From positions 1 to 14,977 of the forward strand of contig DIYV01000022.1 in NCBI GenBank assembly GCA_002429165.1: a stretch of 14,977 bases of DNA, written 5' to 3'. A program made the position numbers and the translations under genes. The DNA is from Gallionella sp. UBA6045. GTDB taxonomy: Bacteria; Pseudomonadota; Gammaproteobacteria; Burkholderiales; Gallionellaceae. Positions within the stretch are counted from its first letter, which is position 1; the number at the start of each line of letters is the position of its first letter. The notes below the pieces were generated by a model. The model ran no database searches. It had not been told where the DNA came from and was given only the letters and a program-made list of their open reading frames with translations. Shown piece by piece: positions 7,547 through 14,967 of the stretch.

Positions 7547-7633
7547 ATGGCCCTGCCTAGTGAAATACAAGCGCTGTTGGTCCTTTTATTTGGCGCAATC
7601 GCAATCTTTGGTTATGGGCCAGAAAATTCGTGA
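7547..7633 (+). CDS. Possible 28-residue single-span membrane peptide
   Basis: ATG at 7547 opens a 28-codon frame ending at TGA 7631-7633, 19 bases before the MarC-family start. The peptide begins MALPSEIQ, continues as a hydrophobic helix of about 15 residues (ALLVLLFGAIAIFGY) and ends PENS. This hydrophobic span between polar ends is what a small membrane protein looks like. Against it, no good ribosome binding site precedes the ATG. The frame is open back to a TGA near 7502 without another obvious start, so it could equally be the tail of a decayed gene. I do not recognise it. Confidence 0.25.
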   Translation: MALPSEIQALLVLLFGAIAIFGYGPENS

Positions 7634-7652
7634 ATAATCCAGGCCATGCGCT

Positions 7653-8351
7653 ATGCAATCAATTTCTGTGATTTTTGATTTTAGCCATTTCGTCTCAACT
7701 GTCTTATTGGCTATTGGGGCATTGCTGCCTATCGTTGATCCGTTGGGCGGAGCGCCGATTTTTATCGCCATGACAGTCGGTCTCACTCCGGCAGAGCGAG
7801 TCCGGATGGCCAAGTCGGTTGCGATAAACAGTTTCCTTCTCCTGATTGCTTCGGTTCTGATTGGCGCTTATGTGCTGGATTTCTTCGGTATATCTATCCC
7901 CGCAGTCCAGATCGCCGGCGGTGTGATGGTCTGTGGCATCGCCTGGTCGTTGCTCAACAGACCCAATTCACCACCTGCTCTTGCCCAGGAAGAGCCAACA
8001 ACTGCAATGGCGGACGATCTTGGTCAGCGCGCCTTCTACCCTTTGACAATGCCGCTTACCGTGGGGCCTGGTGCGATCTCAGTTGCCCTTACGCTTGGAG
8101 CCAACCCGAAACAGGGCCTACGCCCGTTGGTCGAAACCACGCTTGGGCATGCATTTGGCATCCTGATCGTCACTGTGTGTGTATACCTTTGCTACCGCTA
8201 CGCCGATCGCATCACCAAGAGACTGGGACCGACTGGAACGAGTGTAGTGGTGCGCCTATCGGCATTCATTCTATTGTGTATCGGTGTCCAGATTTGCTGG
8301 AATGGTCTGCACACACTGATTGTCGCAACGTTCCCGACCGCTGCCTCATAA
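7653..8351 (+). CDS. MarC family integral membrane protein
   Basis: A 232-residue membrane protein with about six spans (roughly 10-30, 47-68, 76-97, 130-150, 163-184 and 202-224). The first span contains ALLPIVDPLGGAPIFIAMT, and the fourth begins with FYPLTMPLTVGPGAIS; both are the conserved MarC family blocks. The central loop (about 98-125) is polar and Pro-rich. MarC was once linked to multiple antibiotic resistance but that role was not upheld, and the family function is still open. The ATG at 7653 is chosen because it gives a normal MarC N-terminus; the ribosome binding site is weak. The gene is transcribed towards the M48 protease gene, whose stop codon is 160 bases away. Confidence 0.88.
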   Translation: MQSISVIFDFSHFVSTVLLAIGALLPIVDPLGGAPIFIAMTVGLTPAERVRMAKSVAINSFLLLIASVLIGAYVLDFFGISIPAVQIAGGVMVCGIAWSLLNRPNSPPALAQEEPTTAMADDLGQRAFYPLTMPLTVGPGAISVALTLGANPKQGLRPLVETTLGHAFGILIVTVCVYLCYRYADRITKRLGPTGTSVVVRLSAFILLCIGVQICWNGLHTLIVATFPTAAS

Positions 8352-8383
8352 TGCGGTGCCATTGTCCACACACTAATACTCAA

Positions 8384-8411
8384 CTGCCAGAAAAACATCG
8401 CTTTCAGGCAG
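8384..8411. terminator. Hairpin between the convergent MarC and M48 genes
   Basis: CTGCC-A-GAAA and TTTC-A-GGCAG can pair as a nine-base stem with one A:A mismatch around an 8-base loop. It lies 33 bases past the MarC stop codon. No clear T-run follows on either strand, so it is at best a weak terminator or an mRNA-stabilising stem. Confidence 0.3.
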
Positions 8412-8511
8412 GCTATTACCAAGGATCGAAGCGCTTCCCGATGCCAAGAACAGACATTTATAAAAACTACTGATAATGAAAATTTGGCAGGCTAATTGGG
8501 TTCATCCGCGA

Positions 8512-9333
8512 TTAGTCTGGATGCGCACCTTCATAAAGCGGCAAGACCGTCGGCAGCAATGATTCAATTTCCTGGATGCGGTTTTCTTCCGCAGGGTGCG
8601 TGCTGAGGAATTCCGGCGGATGTCCACGACTTTTGCTGGCTTGTATCATTTTCCGCCACAAACTCACTCCCGCGCGCGGGTCATAACCGGCCCGTGCTGC
8701 CAGTTCAAGACCCATCCGGTCAGCCTCGCTATCATCTGTACGACTGAACTTGGTGGCAATAAAGGTCTTGTAGCCCTCTGAGGCCAGATCTGCCGAACCC
8801 GAGCCCAACCCCAGCAACGCGGTACCCAGATCGATCGCCGCCTGCGCCGCAATCGCCTGCGACACCTGCTCCCGCGAATGTTCACGCAACGCATGTGAAA
8901 TCTCGTGCCCCATCACAATGGCAATCTCATCGTCGCTGAGTTTCAGTGTGGTGATCAGCCCGGAATAAAACATGATCTTGCCGCCCGGCATGCAAAATGC
9001 ATTGAGCTCTTTGCTGGTAATCACATTCACTTCCCAGTGCCACCCCGGCGCATCCGGACGAAATACCGCCGTCTTGGGTTCAATGCGCGCGGCTACCGCA
9101 CGAACCCGCTCAAGCATCCCCGGATCCCTATTCAGTGTGCCTTTGCCGGTCGCATCCGCTATCAGATTTGTATAGCTTTCCGCCGACATCTGATCGAGTT
9201 TTTCTGATGAGATGAGCATCAACTGGAGCCGGCTGCTACCGACTGCCCCGCCCGCGGTGGTCGTCGTACATCCATTGAGCATTCCCAAAGACAGACTCAC
9301 GACAAATAATTTAAAGATTTTAAGGAATGACAT
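8512..9333 (-). CDS. M48 family metalloprotease lipoprotein (LoiP/Oma1-like)
   Basis: A 273-residue zinc endopeptidase predicted to be exported and lipid-anchored. The signal peptide ends in LNGC with Cys22 as the lipidation site. The catalytic domain carries the HEISH zinc motif (His143, Glu144, His147), preceded by the family pattern of an exposed strand with FCMPGGKIMFYSGL. The third zinc ligand is Glu203 in DSEADRMGLE, and the downstream STHPAEENRI block (244-253) is typical of M48. There is no TPR region, so it resembles LoiP/YggG rather than BepA. A role in envelope protein quality control is known for that family and is inferred here. The start at 9333 gives a clean signal peptide. It diverges from the sulfur cassette, with 163 bases between start codons. 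Confidence 0.9.
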   Translation of the reverse strand: MSFLKIFKLFVVSLSLGMLNGCTTTTAGGAVGSSRLQLMLISSEKLDQMSAESYTNLIADATGKGTLNRDPGMLERVRAVAARIEPKTAVFRPDAPGWHWEVNVITSKELNAFCMPGGKIMFYSGLITTLKLSDDEIAIVMGHEISHALREHSREQVSQAIAAQAAIDLGTALLGLGSGSADLASEGYKTFIATKFSRTDDSEADRMGLELAARAGYDPRAGVSLWRKMIQASKSRGHPPEFLSTHPAEENRIQEIESLLPTVLPLYEGAHPD

Positions 9334-9413
9334 GATTTCGGCCGTTAACGCTGGATTGATTGTCGCACTTGCAATACTTATCCATAGTAATAATATATGC
9401 GTAATTTAGTACG

Positions 9414-9440
9414 TTGATATATTGATTTTAGGGGTATACA
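9414..9440 (+). promoter_or_regulatory. Candidate promoter of the sulfur cassette
   Basis: TTGATA (9414-9419) and TATACA (9435-9440) each come close to the -35 and -10 consensus, but they are spaced by 15 bases, shorter than the usual 17. The site is in AT-rich DNA about 57 bases before the DsrE-like start codon. An alternative pair lies about 45 bases further upstream around TTGCAA (9370). The call rests on consensus match only. Confidence 0.3.
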
Positions 9441-9496
9441 TTGCTTTCAATGATGATTTGTCGACTAACTCTCTCTTTATCCGGAGTATATTCATA

Positions 9497-9889
9497 ATGT
9501 CAGCCAGCAAAATTTCTGTTGTGGTCGTATCGGGCTCGCTGGAACGTATGCAGATGGCAGCGATGGTGGCCTCGGTCGGGGCGGTGAGCGGGCAGGAAGT
9601 GATCGTTTTCCTGTCGATGAATGCGTTGCCGTATTTTGTCAAAGGCAATACCTCGAAAGCGCCCCATGAAGGCGATATGGGCAAGTTGATGGCTACCAAG
9701 AAGGTGCCCGAATTCAAGACGCTGTTCGAACAGGCGGTTGAGCTTGGCGATGCCAAGATATATCCTTGTTCCATGGCGATGGACATACTCGCCGTGGAGC
9801 AGGAAAATCTGGAGGGCTATCTGCAGAAGGCGACCGGACTGACCAAGTTCCTTCACGACGCGCAGGACGGGCAGGTTTGGACTTTTTGA
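9497..9889 (+). CDS. DsrE/DsrF-like sulfur carrier protein
   Basis: A 130-residue cytoplasmic protein of the DsrE/DsrF/DsrH-like fold. The N-terminal strand and loop KISVVVVSGSLERMQMA, the second strand EVIVFLSMNALPYF and the segment AKIYPCSMAMDIL are the family landmarks. Cys91 is the only cysteine and sits where other DsrE-type proteins hold their persulfide- or thiosulfonate-bearing cysteine. Such proteins exchange sulfane sulfur with TusA, which is encoded 18 bases downstream. Soluble DsrE-like proteins encoded with TusA in other sulfur oxidisers were shown to transfer thiosulfate. The frame extends to a TTG at 9422, but ATG 9497 is preferred because CCGGAG lies about 11 bases upstream and the fold starts there. 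It is the first gene of the cassette. Confidence 0.85.
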   Translation: MSASKISVVVVSGSLERMQMAAMVASVGAVSGQEVIVFLSMNALPYFVKGNTSKAPHEGDMGKLMATKKVPEFKTLFEQAVELGDAKIYPCSMAMDILAVEQENLEGYLQKATGLTKFLHDAQDGQVWTF

Positions 9890-9907
9890 TAGACGGAGAA
9901 AAACGAG

Positions 9908-10138
9908 ATGTCAGAGAAAAAAATTGTTGATGGACGCGGGAGTTTTTGTCCCGGACCGCTGATGGAACTGATTGTGGCGTTGAAATCGTCACAGGTCGGC
10001 GATGAACTGGAAGTGTTGTCAACCGACAAAGGTTCGGCGGACGACATTCCGGAGTGGATCAACAAAGTCGGTCACGAATACATTTCGACGACCGAGGCTG
10101 AAGGTGTGTGGCATATCACGTTGCGCAAGTCGAAGTAG
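9908..10138 (+). CDS. tusA: TusA family sulfur carrier protein
   Basis: A 76-residue carrier with the hallmark motif CPGP (Cys14-Pro17) after a short strand, KIVDGRGSFCPGPLMEL. The alpha/beta two-layer fold follows, with ELEVLSTDKGSADDIPEW and a final strand WHITLRK. TusA proteins carry sulfane sulfur or thiosulfate as an adduct on the motif cysteine and pass it between enzymes. In E. coli this serves tRNA thiolation; in sulfur oxidisers it feeds dissimilatory routes. Position next to a DsrE-like gene and an SQR-like gene points to the dissimilatory role, which is inference. A GGAG ribosome binding site lies about ten bases before the ATG. The 52-base gap to the next gene is the longest in the operon. 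Confidence 0.92.
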   Translation: MSEKKIVDGRGSFCPGPLMELIVALKSSQVGDELEVLSTDKGSADDIPEWINKVGHEYISTTEAEGVWHITLRKSK

Positions 10139-10190
10139 GGGGTATTTAACTATAAGTTGAGGGTGTATCGATAACTGACCGGGAGATAAC

Positions 10191-11327
10191 ATGAAAAAGA
10201 TATTGATAATTGGCGGCGGCATGGGCGGCACGATACTGGCAAACAACCTGGCCAGACGATTAACCAACGAACTCAAGACCGGCAAGGTGCGCATCACGAT
10301 GCTGTCGGCCTCCGAAAAACACATGTACCAGCCCGGCCTGCTTTATCTTGCAGTGGGCAAGATTACACCCGATGAACTGTACCGCGACCAGGCCAGCCTG
10401 CTCGAGCCGGGTATCGAGTTTCACGTCGATCCGGTCGAGGAATTCAAGCTCGACAACAACCAGGTCAAAACCAAAAGCGGCAAGACTTTCGATTACGACT
10501 ACATGGCGATTGCCACCGGTTCGCGCATGTTTCCGGAAGGCGTCCCCGGCATGGTGGAGGGAGCGGAGACTTTCTACACCGAGGACTCCGCGCTGAAAAT
10601 GTTCAAGCGTCTGCAGTCGTTCGAAGGCGGCAAGGTGGTGATCACCGTAGGCGTGCCGCACAAGTGCCCGATGGCACCGCTGGAAATCACCTTCATGCTG
10701 CACGATTATTTCAAGGACCGCGGCATGGCCGACAAGGTGGAGCTGCTATACACCTACCCGATCGGGCGCGTGCACAGCCTGGAGAACGTCGCCAAATGGG
10801 CCGCTCCGGAAATGGACAAGCTGGGCATCAAGTACGAGACCTTCTTCAACATCAAGGAAGTCGACGCCAAGAACAAAGTGCTGAAGAGCGAGGAAGGTAC
10901 CGAAATCAAGTACGACCTGCTCATCACCATCCCCGCCCACAAGGGTATGGAAGTGGTTGAGAAGAATGGCCTGGGACAAGGCGGCTGGATCCCGACCAAC
11001 AAGACCAAGCTGAACATGGAAGGCCGCGACAACGTGTTCATCCTCGGCGATACCACCAACATCCCGATCAGCAAAGCAGGTTCCACCGCGCACTTCCAGG
11101 CCGACACACTGGGCGAGAATCTGGCTGCGATGGTCAAGATCGGCATGCCGGTGCGTGAATATGACGGCAAGGTATTCTGCTTTATCGAAGCCGGCAAGGA
11201 TCGCGCGAGCTATGCGATGTTCGACTACAAGAACCCGCCCGATCCCAAGGCGCCGACCAAAGCGGTGCACTGGTTCAAGATGGCCTACAACAAGCTCTAC
11301 TGGATATCCGCGCGCGGACTCCTGTAA
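10191..11327 (+). CDS. Sulfide:quinone oxidoreductase-like FAD/NAD(P)-binding flavoprotein
   Basis: A 378-residue flavoprotein. The N-terminal dinucleotide motif GGGMGG (8-13) follows strand KKILIIG. Residues 104-110 (YMAIATG) and GD (286-287, in NVFILGDTTN) are the second and third FAD/NAD contacts typical of the disulfide-oxidoreductase fold. Cys159 in VPHKCPMAPLE and Cys330 in VFCFIEAG match the two catalytic cysteines that hold the polysulfide intermediate in SQR. They are the only cysteines; the third canonical one, near position 125, is missing. The C-terminus (FKMAYNKLYWISARGLL) is amphipathic, as expected for monotopic attachment to the membrane where quinone is reduced. A flavocytochrome c-type or other persulfide substrate is possible. 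A GGGAG ribosome binding site precedes the ATG. Confidence 0.85.
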   Translation: MKKILIIGGGMGGTILANNLARRLTNELKTGKVRITMLSASEKHMYQPGLLYLAVGKITPDELYRDQASLLEPGIEFHVDPVEEFKLDNNQVKTKSGKTFDYDYMAIATGSRMFPEGVPGMVEGAETFYTEDSALKMFKRLQSFEGGKVVITVGVPHKCPMAPLEITFMLHDYFKDRGMADKVELLYTYPIGRVHSLENVAKWAAPEMDKLGIKYETFFNIKEVDAKNKVLKSEEGTEIKYDLLITIPAHKGMEVVEKNGLGQGGWIPTNKTKLNMEGRDNVFILGDTTNIPISKAGSTAHFQADTLGENLAAMVKIGMPVREYDGKVFCFIEAGKDRASYAMFDYKNPPDPKAPTKAVHWFKMAYNKLYWISARGLL

Positions 11328-11341
11328 CGTGGAGGTGTGAG

Positions 11342-11971
11342 ATGAATACAGAAACCCCAAATACAGCAATCAGGGATGAAAGGGTCGTCATGGATTATGA
11401 GATCGAGCGTCTGATCGCGGCAGGGCGGGACTCGTTGACTGATGAAATGGTCGGTCGTCTCGCCGGTTCCGCCGCCGAAGCGCTCGATCTGGTCGACAAG
11501 GCCGGAAGATCCGGGCTGAGCAAGGCGATTCCGGCGCTGGCCGAAATGGTCAATAACGGCGACCTTGAGCGTCTTTCACAACTCGCCCGCGTCTATCACG
11601 CCGCGCAGGATGCGCTCACCGATGAAATGATCGGACGTCTCGCGGAAACAGTTGGAGATGGATTGTCCCTGCTCGACCGGGTCAACCGCAGCGGCTTCTG
11701 GCGACTGGTGGAAGTAATGGAGCGTCTCGAATCCACCGGCGCGCTGGAGCGCATCGCCACCAGCCTGCCGCAACTGCTGGAGCGCCTCGACATGGTGTCC
11801 GGCATGCTGAGTTGTCTGGAGAACGCGGCGAAAAGCAGCAAGGCACAACCGGCCAAGGGTGGTGTAGGCAGCCTGTGGCATATCATGACGGACGAAAAGA
11901 CGGTGAACTCGCTACAGTTCCTGTTGAACATGAGCGAGCAGATGCAGGAAAACTGCGCAAAGCCCAGGTGA
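11342..11971 (+). CDS. DUF1641 domain protein with internal 60-residue duplication
   Basis: A 209-residue, mostly helical, soluble protein starting 14 bases after the SQR-like gene with a perfect GGAGG site. Residues 30-89 and 90-149 are a direct duplication: DSLTDEMVGRLA lines up with DALTDEMIGRLA exactly 60 residues later, and DLVDKAGRSG with SLLDRVNRSG in the same phase. The C-terminal block GSLWHIMTDEKTVNSLQFLL (about 166-185) is the usual DUF1641 signature. The family has no assigned activity. It is often encoded beside SQR-like flavoproteins or formate dehydrogenase genes. The position suggests a scaffold or partner of the flavoprotein, possibly at the membrane surface. One cysteine (Cys148) lies near the end of the second repeat and another (Cys205) near the C-terminus. 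Confidence 0.85.
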   Translation: MNTETPNTAIRDERVVMDYEIERLIAAGRDSLTDEMVGRLAGSAAEALDLVDKAGRSGLSKAIPALAEMVNNGDLERLSQLARVYHAAQDALTDEMIGRLAETVGDGLSLLDRVNRSGFWRLVEVMERLESTGALERIATSLPQLLERLDMVSGMLSCLENAAKSSKAQPAKGGVGSLWHIMTDEKTVNSLQFLLNMSEQMQENCAKPR

Positions 11972-11996
11972 AATTGAGATCTGAAGCAAACTGAAC

Positions 11997-12024
11997 ACGG
12001 CAGGGGTGACCCTGCCGTTTTTTT
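11997..12024 (+). terminator. Intrinsic terminator ending the sulfur cassette
   Basis: ACGGCAGGG and CCCTGCCGT form a perfect nine-base, GC-rich stem around a GTGA tetraloop. The stem runs straight into seven T bases (12018-12024). It lies 26 bases after the DUF1641 stop codon and is the clearest terminator in the window. No T-run follows it on the minus strand, so it should not stop cbbO transcripts. Confidence 0.93.
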
Positions 12025-12270
12025 ATTCGCTTTGAATGTTTTATTTCCGCAGCGCTGGGCGTCTGTTCTGTGTCCAGGCTGTGTATAAACACAGAAATTA
12101 AATCAGACGCGCGCTTTCAATTTTCGGTGGCCAATAGCGACGTTCAAGATCTAATCCATAAATATTTTGCCAAGGACTACAGCAGCTCCGTCAGAGCGCA
12201 AATAGAGAGTCTGGGCGCCACATGCCATCATTGCCTGCATCATTGGGCCGTACTCACTTGCTCCGATTAT

Positions 12271-14052
12271 TCAAAGGGTAAGCGCTGCATAAATATGCAG
12301 CATTTTCTCGGGCAGCGATTTGACATGATCCACGACCATGTAATTCTTTGCACCGAATGTCCGTGAAACATATTCGTCTGCCTTGGGGTCGAGCACAATG
12401 CCGTAGGTATGTATACCGCTTTGTCTGGCCTCGCTGATCGCATGTTTCAGGTCATAGCGCAGGTAATGCCGGTCCGGCATATCAATGTCCGCTGGTGCGC
12501 CGTCGGTTATGGTCATCAACAACTTCTTGCTGGATTTGTGCTCATTGAGGTGATGGGTGGCATGGCGAATCGCTGCGCCCAAACGGGTGGAACGTTCACC
12601 CGCCATGCCGGCGATTTTGGCTTTTGGGATATCGTCATAGGGCTGGTCGAAATCCTTGAACCGGAAATAATCGACGTCATGCCGACCCCTGGAATTGAAA
12701 CCATGAATGGCCAGCGGATCCCCGACTGCCTCGATCGCCTCTGCAAACAGGACACAGACTTTCTGGGTAAGCTGCAGCACGGTATAGTCCTGCCCGTGGA
12801 TCTTTTGGTTCGCCGAACCCGAAAGGTCCAGGAGTACCAGCACTGAAATGTCGCGGGTCTTCCGCAATGAGCTCATCATGATTCTGCTGTCCGGCAGTAT
12901 GCCCAGTCTGATATCCATCATGGCACGCACCGCCGCGTTGATATCGATTTCGTCGCCTTCTTCCTGTTTTCTGACGCGTCTCACCCCTTTGTGTTGAATG
13001 GCAAGAAGAAGATTCTTCAGGCGCGTAATGAGATGCTTGTTCTGCGCAATAATGTCCTCGATGATTCCAAGATCACCCGCCACGGTATCTCTCTCCCGTA
13101 AAGTGACCCAGGAAGGCGTACTGACCTCGGTGCGGTAATCCCATTCCGGATAAACATATGTGTTTGAAGCGGCTGCATCTTTTATTAGCATCCGGGTGTG
13201 CGGGCGCTTTTTATCTTCTTCAGTTCCGGACACGGTTTGGTCCGATGACATCAATTTCAGCCAGGGCACAACCATCGGCTCTATGGAATCCGCATTGGCC
13301 GATTCCCAGAAATTGCGGTTGTCGTCACGGTAGGGGGCGCCTGCTTTTCCCGGGAGGTTATCCGATTTGATTTTCCTGTTCGGGAACGACTGCTCAAGCT
13401 CCAAACCGATGTCCCATGAAAAATTGTGTTTCTCCAGATCGTCCGCAGCGAGGAACATTGACCGTCCTCTGCTAATCCAGGGATCGTCATCCTGGTAGTG
13501 CTCATCCAGCAACGCTCGTGACAGACGGTCGAGATAATCCCCGGCAATCTGATTGTGCAAGGGCGTAACAACATGCTGTGTCGTCCAGAGTTGCTTGAGG
13601 CCGGGGAAATTGCGTATCGACAGAGTTTCCACCCGGGCATCCTCTATCGTGGCAACGACCGCGCGTTGCCAGTCGTTGGCCAATCTGTCGGGAAATCGTT
13701 GCGTCGAGTAAATGATATGCGCTGCGGCATGGGTGGCCGCTGCACGATAGACATCCAGGCCGGTAAAGAGCGTTATCCCATCCGCCACGAAGTCGTCAAA
13801 GTAAGAAGGCGCATGGATGGAGGACTTTTCGACAAAAGGCTGGCGTGATGCATTGTTTTCCTGATTGCCGGCAATCGGTTTGATGGCGAAATCGCGGCCC
13901 CATAAGGCATGCAGATATATTCTGATGCGCCGCTGTACGCCGGCCAATAGGGTTCTCGCGCATGTTTCCTGCAGGCCAGGCGGGGATTCCTTGGTTTTCC
14001 GGCCGAAATAATTCTGCAATTCGCACGCAAGGCGACCGATGATAATCTTCAT
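12271..14052 (-). CDS. cbbO: CbbO: VWA-domain subunit of the RuBisCO activase (NorD/CbbO family)
   Basis: A 593-residue adaptor that works with the CbbQ AAA+ ring to remodel inhibited RuBisCO. In the characterised system, CbbO binds one CbbQ hexamer and recognises RuBisCO through its VWA domain. An N-terminal helical region contains GLDVYRAAATHAAAH (98-112). The C-terminal VWA domain (about 405-593) has the metal-ion site DLSGS (409-413), with Thr489 and Asp517 (TITDG) as likely further ligands. The length is close to NorD, the nitric-oxide-reductase homologue, and shorter than the longest CbbO forms. CbbO is chosen because the upstream partner is clearly CbbQ. ATG 14052 is the first start in its frame after a stop at 14128-14130 and has no good ribosome binding site. 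Confidence 0.87.
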   Translation of the reverse strand: MKIIIGRLACELQNYFGRKTKESPPGLQETCARTLLAGVQRRIRIYLHALWGRDFAIKPIAGNQENNASRQPFVEKSSIHAPSYFDDFVADGITLFTGLDVYRAAATHAAAHIIYSTQRFPDRLANDWQRAVVATIEDARVETLSIRNFPGLKQLWTTQHVVTPLHNQIAGDYLDRLSRALLDEHYQDDDPWISRGRSMFLAADDLEKHNFSWDIGLELEQSFPNRKIKSDNLPGKAGAPYRDDNRNFWESANADSIEPMVVPWLKLMSSDQTVSGTEEDKKRPHTRMLIKDAAASNTYVYPEWDYRTEVSTPSWVTLRERDTVAGDLGIIEDIIAQNKHLITRLKNLLLAIQHKGVRRVRKQEEGDEIDINAAVRAMMDIRLGILPDSRIMMSSLRKTRDISVLVLLDLSGSANQKIHGQDYTVLQLTQKVCVLFAEAIEAVGDPLAIHGFNSRGRHDVDYFRFKDFDQPYDDIPKAKIAGMAGERSTRLGAAIRHATHHLNEHKSSKKLLMTITDGAPADIDMPDRHYLRYDLKHAISEARQSGIHTYGIVLDPKADEYVSRTFGAKNYMVVDHVKSLPEKMLHIYAALTL

Positions 14053-14160
14053 GGCGGAAACACAGCATGGCAGGAATGCAGGCTGGAAGAGGTGGACATT
14101 AAAATCAGAATTTCTCCATGACTCATGTCAGAATCTGCCCTTCATCAAATTTCCGGCGTG

Positions 14161-14967
14161 CTACCCGAAAAAAGTTGTTACTGCCGCTTCAAGCGCATCA
14201 CGCATATCCAGATCATCGGTGATCGGTGACACAAGAGCGACGCTGCAAGCTTTTTTTACTTCAACATTCTTGGCAATAAGATTGCCTGCGTAGATCAGCA
14301 TCCGGGTGGAAACGCCTTCGTCCAGGCCGTGCCCTTTTAGGTTTCGTGCGGTTTTCGCAACAGAAACCAGTTTCTCGGCGATTTCCCCGGAAACACCTGT
14401 TTCATGGGAAACGATTTCAACCTCGATCGCATGCTCGGGATAATTGAAATCGAGCGCACCGAAACGCTGCTTGGTTGACTGTTTGAGATCCTTCATCACA
14501 CTCTGGTAGCCCGGGTTATAGGAAACCACGAGCTGGAAATCAGGATGTGCATGCACGAGTTCGCTGGTTTTTTCCAACGGCAGCACTCTGCGGTTGTCAG
14601 TGAGCGGATGAATGACCACGGTAGTATCCTGGCGCGCTTCCACAACCTCATCGAGATAGCAGATGGCACCGTAACGGGCCGCGATGGCGAGCGGCCCATC
14701 CTGCCAGCGGGTGCCATTGGCGTCGAGCAGGAAACGGCCCACCAGATCGGAAGCGGTCATATCTTCGTTGCACGCGACGGTAATCAATGGTTTTTGGAGT
14801 TTCCATGCCATGTATTCGATGAAGCGTGTTTTTCCGCAGCCAGTCGGGCCCTTCAGCATCATGGGCATGCGTGTGGAATAAGCAGCTTCATAGACAGCGA
14901 CTTCGTCCGATACTGTCCGGTAGTAGGGTTCCGTTTCGATCCGGTATTGGTTGATGATGTCGCTCAT
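14161..14967 (-). CDS. cbbQ: CbbQ: AAA+ ATPase of the RuBisCO activase
   Basis: A 268-residue MoxR-type AAA+ ATPase that forms a hexameric ring and, with CbbO, pulls inhibitory sugar phosphates out of RuBisCO. Motifs are Walker A GPTGCGKT (40-47), Walker B AICYLDE (101-107), sensor-1 Asn151 in SYNPGYQS, and an arginine finger candidate Arg168 in STKQRFG. The near-invariant family block [20 protein letters not shown] (70-89) and [17 protein letters not shown] (111-127) separate CbbQ from general MoxR proteins; NorQ is the closest alternative. The start at 14967 has AGGAA about six bases upstream. The gene is complete. In most genomes RuBisCO genes (cbbLS or cbbM) lie immediately upstream, which here would be just outside the right edge. 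Confidence 0.93.
   Translation of the reverse strand: MSDIINQYRIETEPYYRTVSDEVAVYEAAYSTRMPMMLKGPTGCGKTRFIEYMAWKLQKPLITVACNEDMTASDLVGRFLLDANGTRWQDGPLAIAARYGAICYLDEVVEARQDTTVVIHPLTDNRRVLPLEKTSELVHAHPDFQLVVSYNPGYQSVMKDLKQSTKQRFGALDFNYPEHAIEVEIVSHETGVSGEIAEKLVSVAKTARNLKGHGLDEGVSTRMLIYAGNLIAKNVEVKKACSVALVSPITDDLDMRDALEAAVTTFFG

Noticed and set aside
7369..7560. 63-codon frame with a TTG start after the MFS gene
   Set aside because: No ribosome binding site, mixed composition without a domain, and it overlaps the better small hydrophobic frame at 7547-7633.
12070..12366. 98-codon plus-strand frame between the sulfur cassette and cbbO, overlapping the cbbO 3' end
   Set aside because: It overlaps the well-supported cbbO coding end by 96 bases on the opposite strand, has no ribosome binding site and resembles no family I know. 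The 246-base gap at 12025-12270 otherwise shows nothing clear.
12271..14967. Reading cbbO/cbbQ as norD/norQ for nitric oxide reductase
   Set aside because: The ATPase carries the blocks typical of CbbQ ([37 protein letters not shown]). No norB or norC is in the window, though their presence to the right cannot be excluded.
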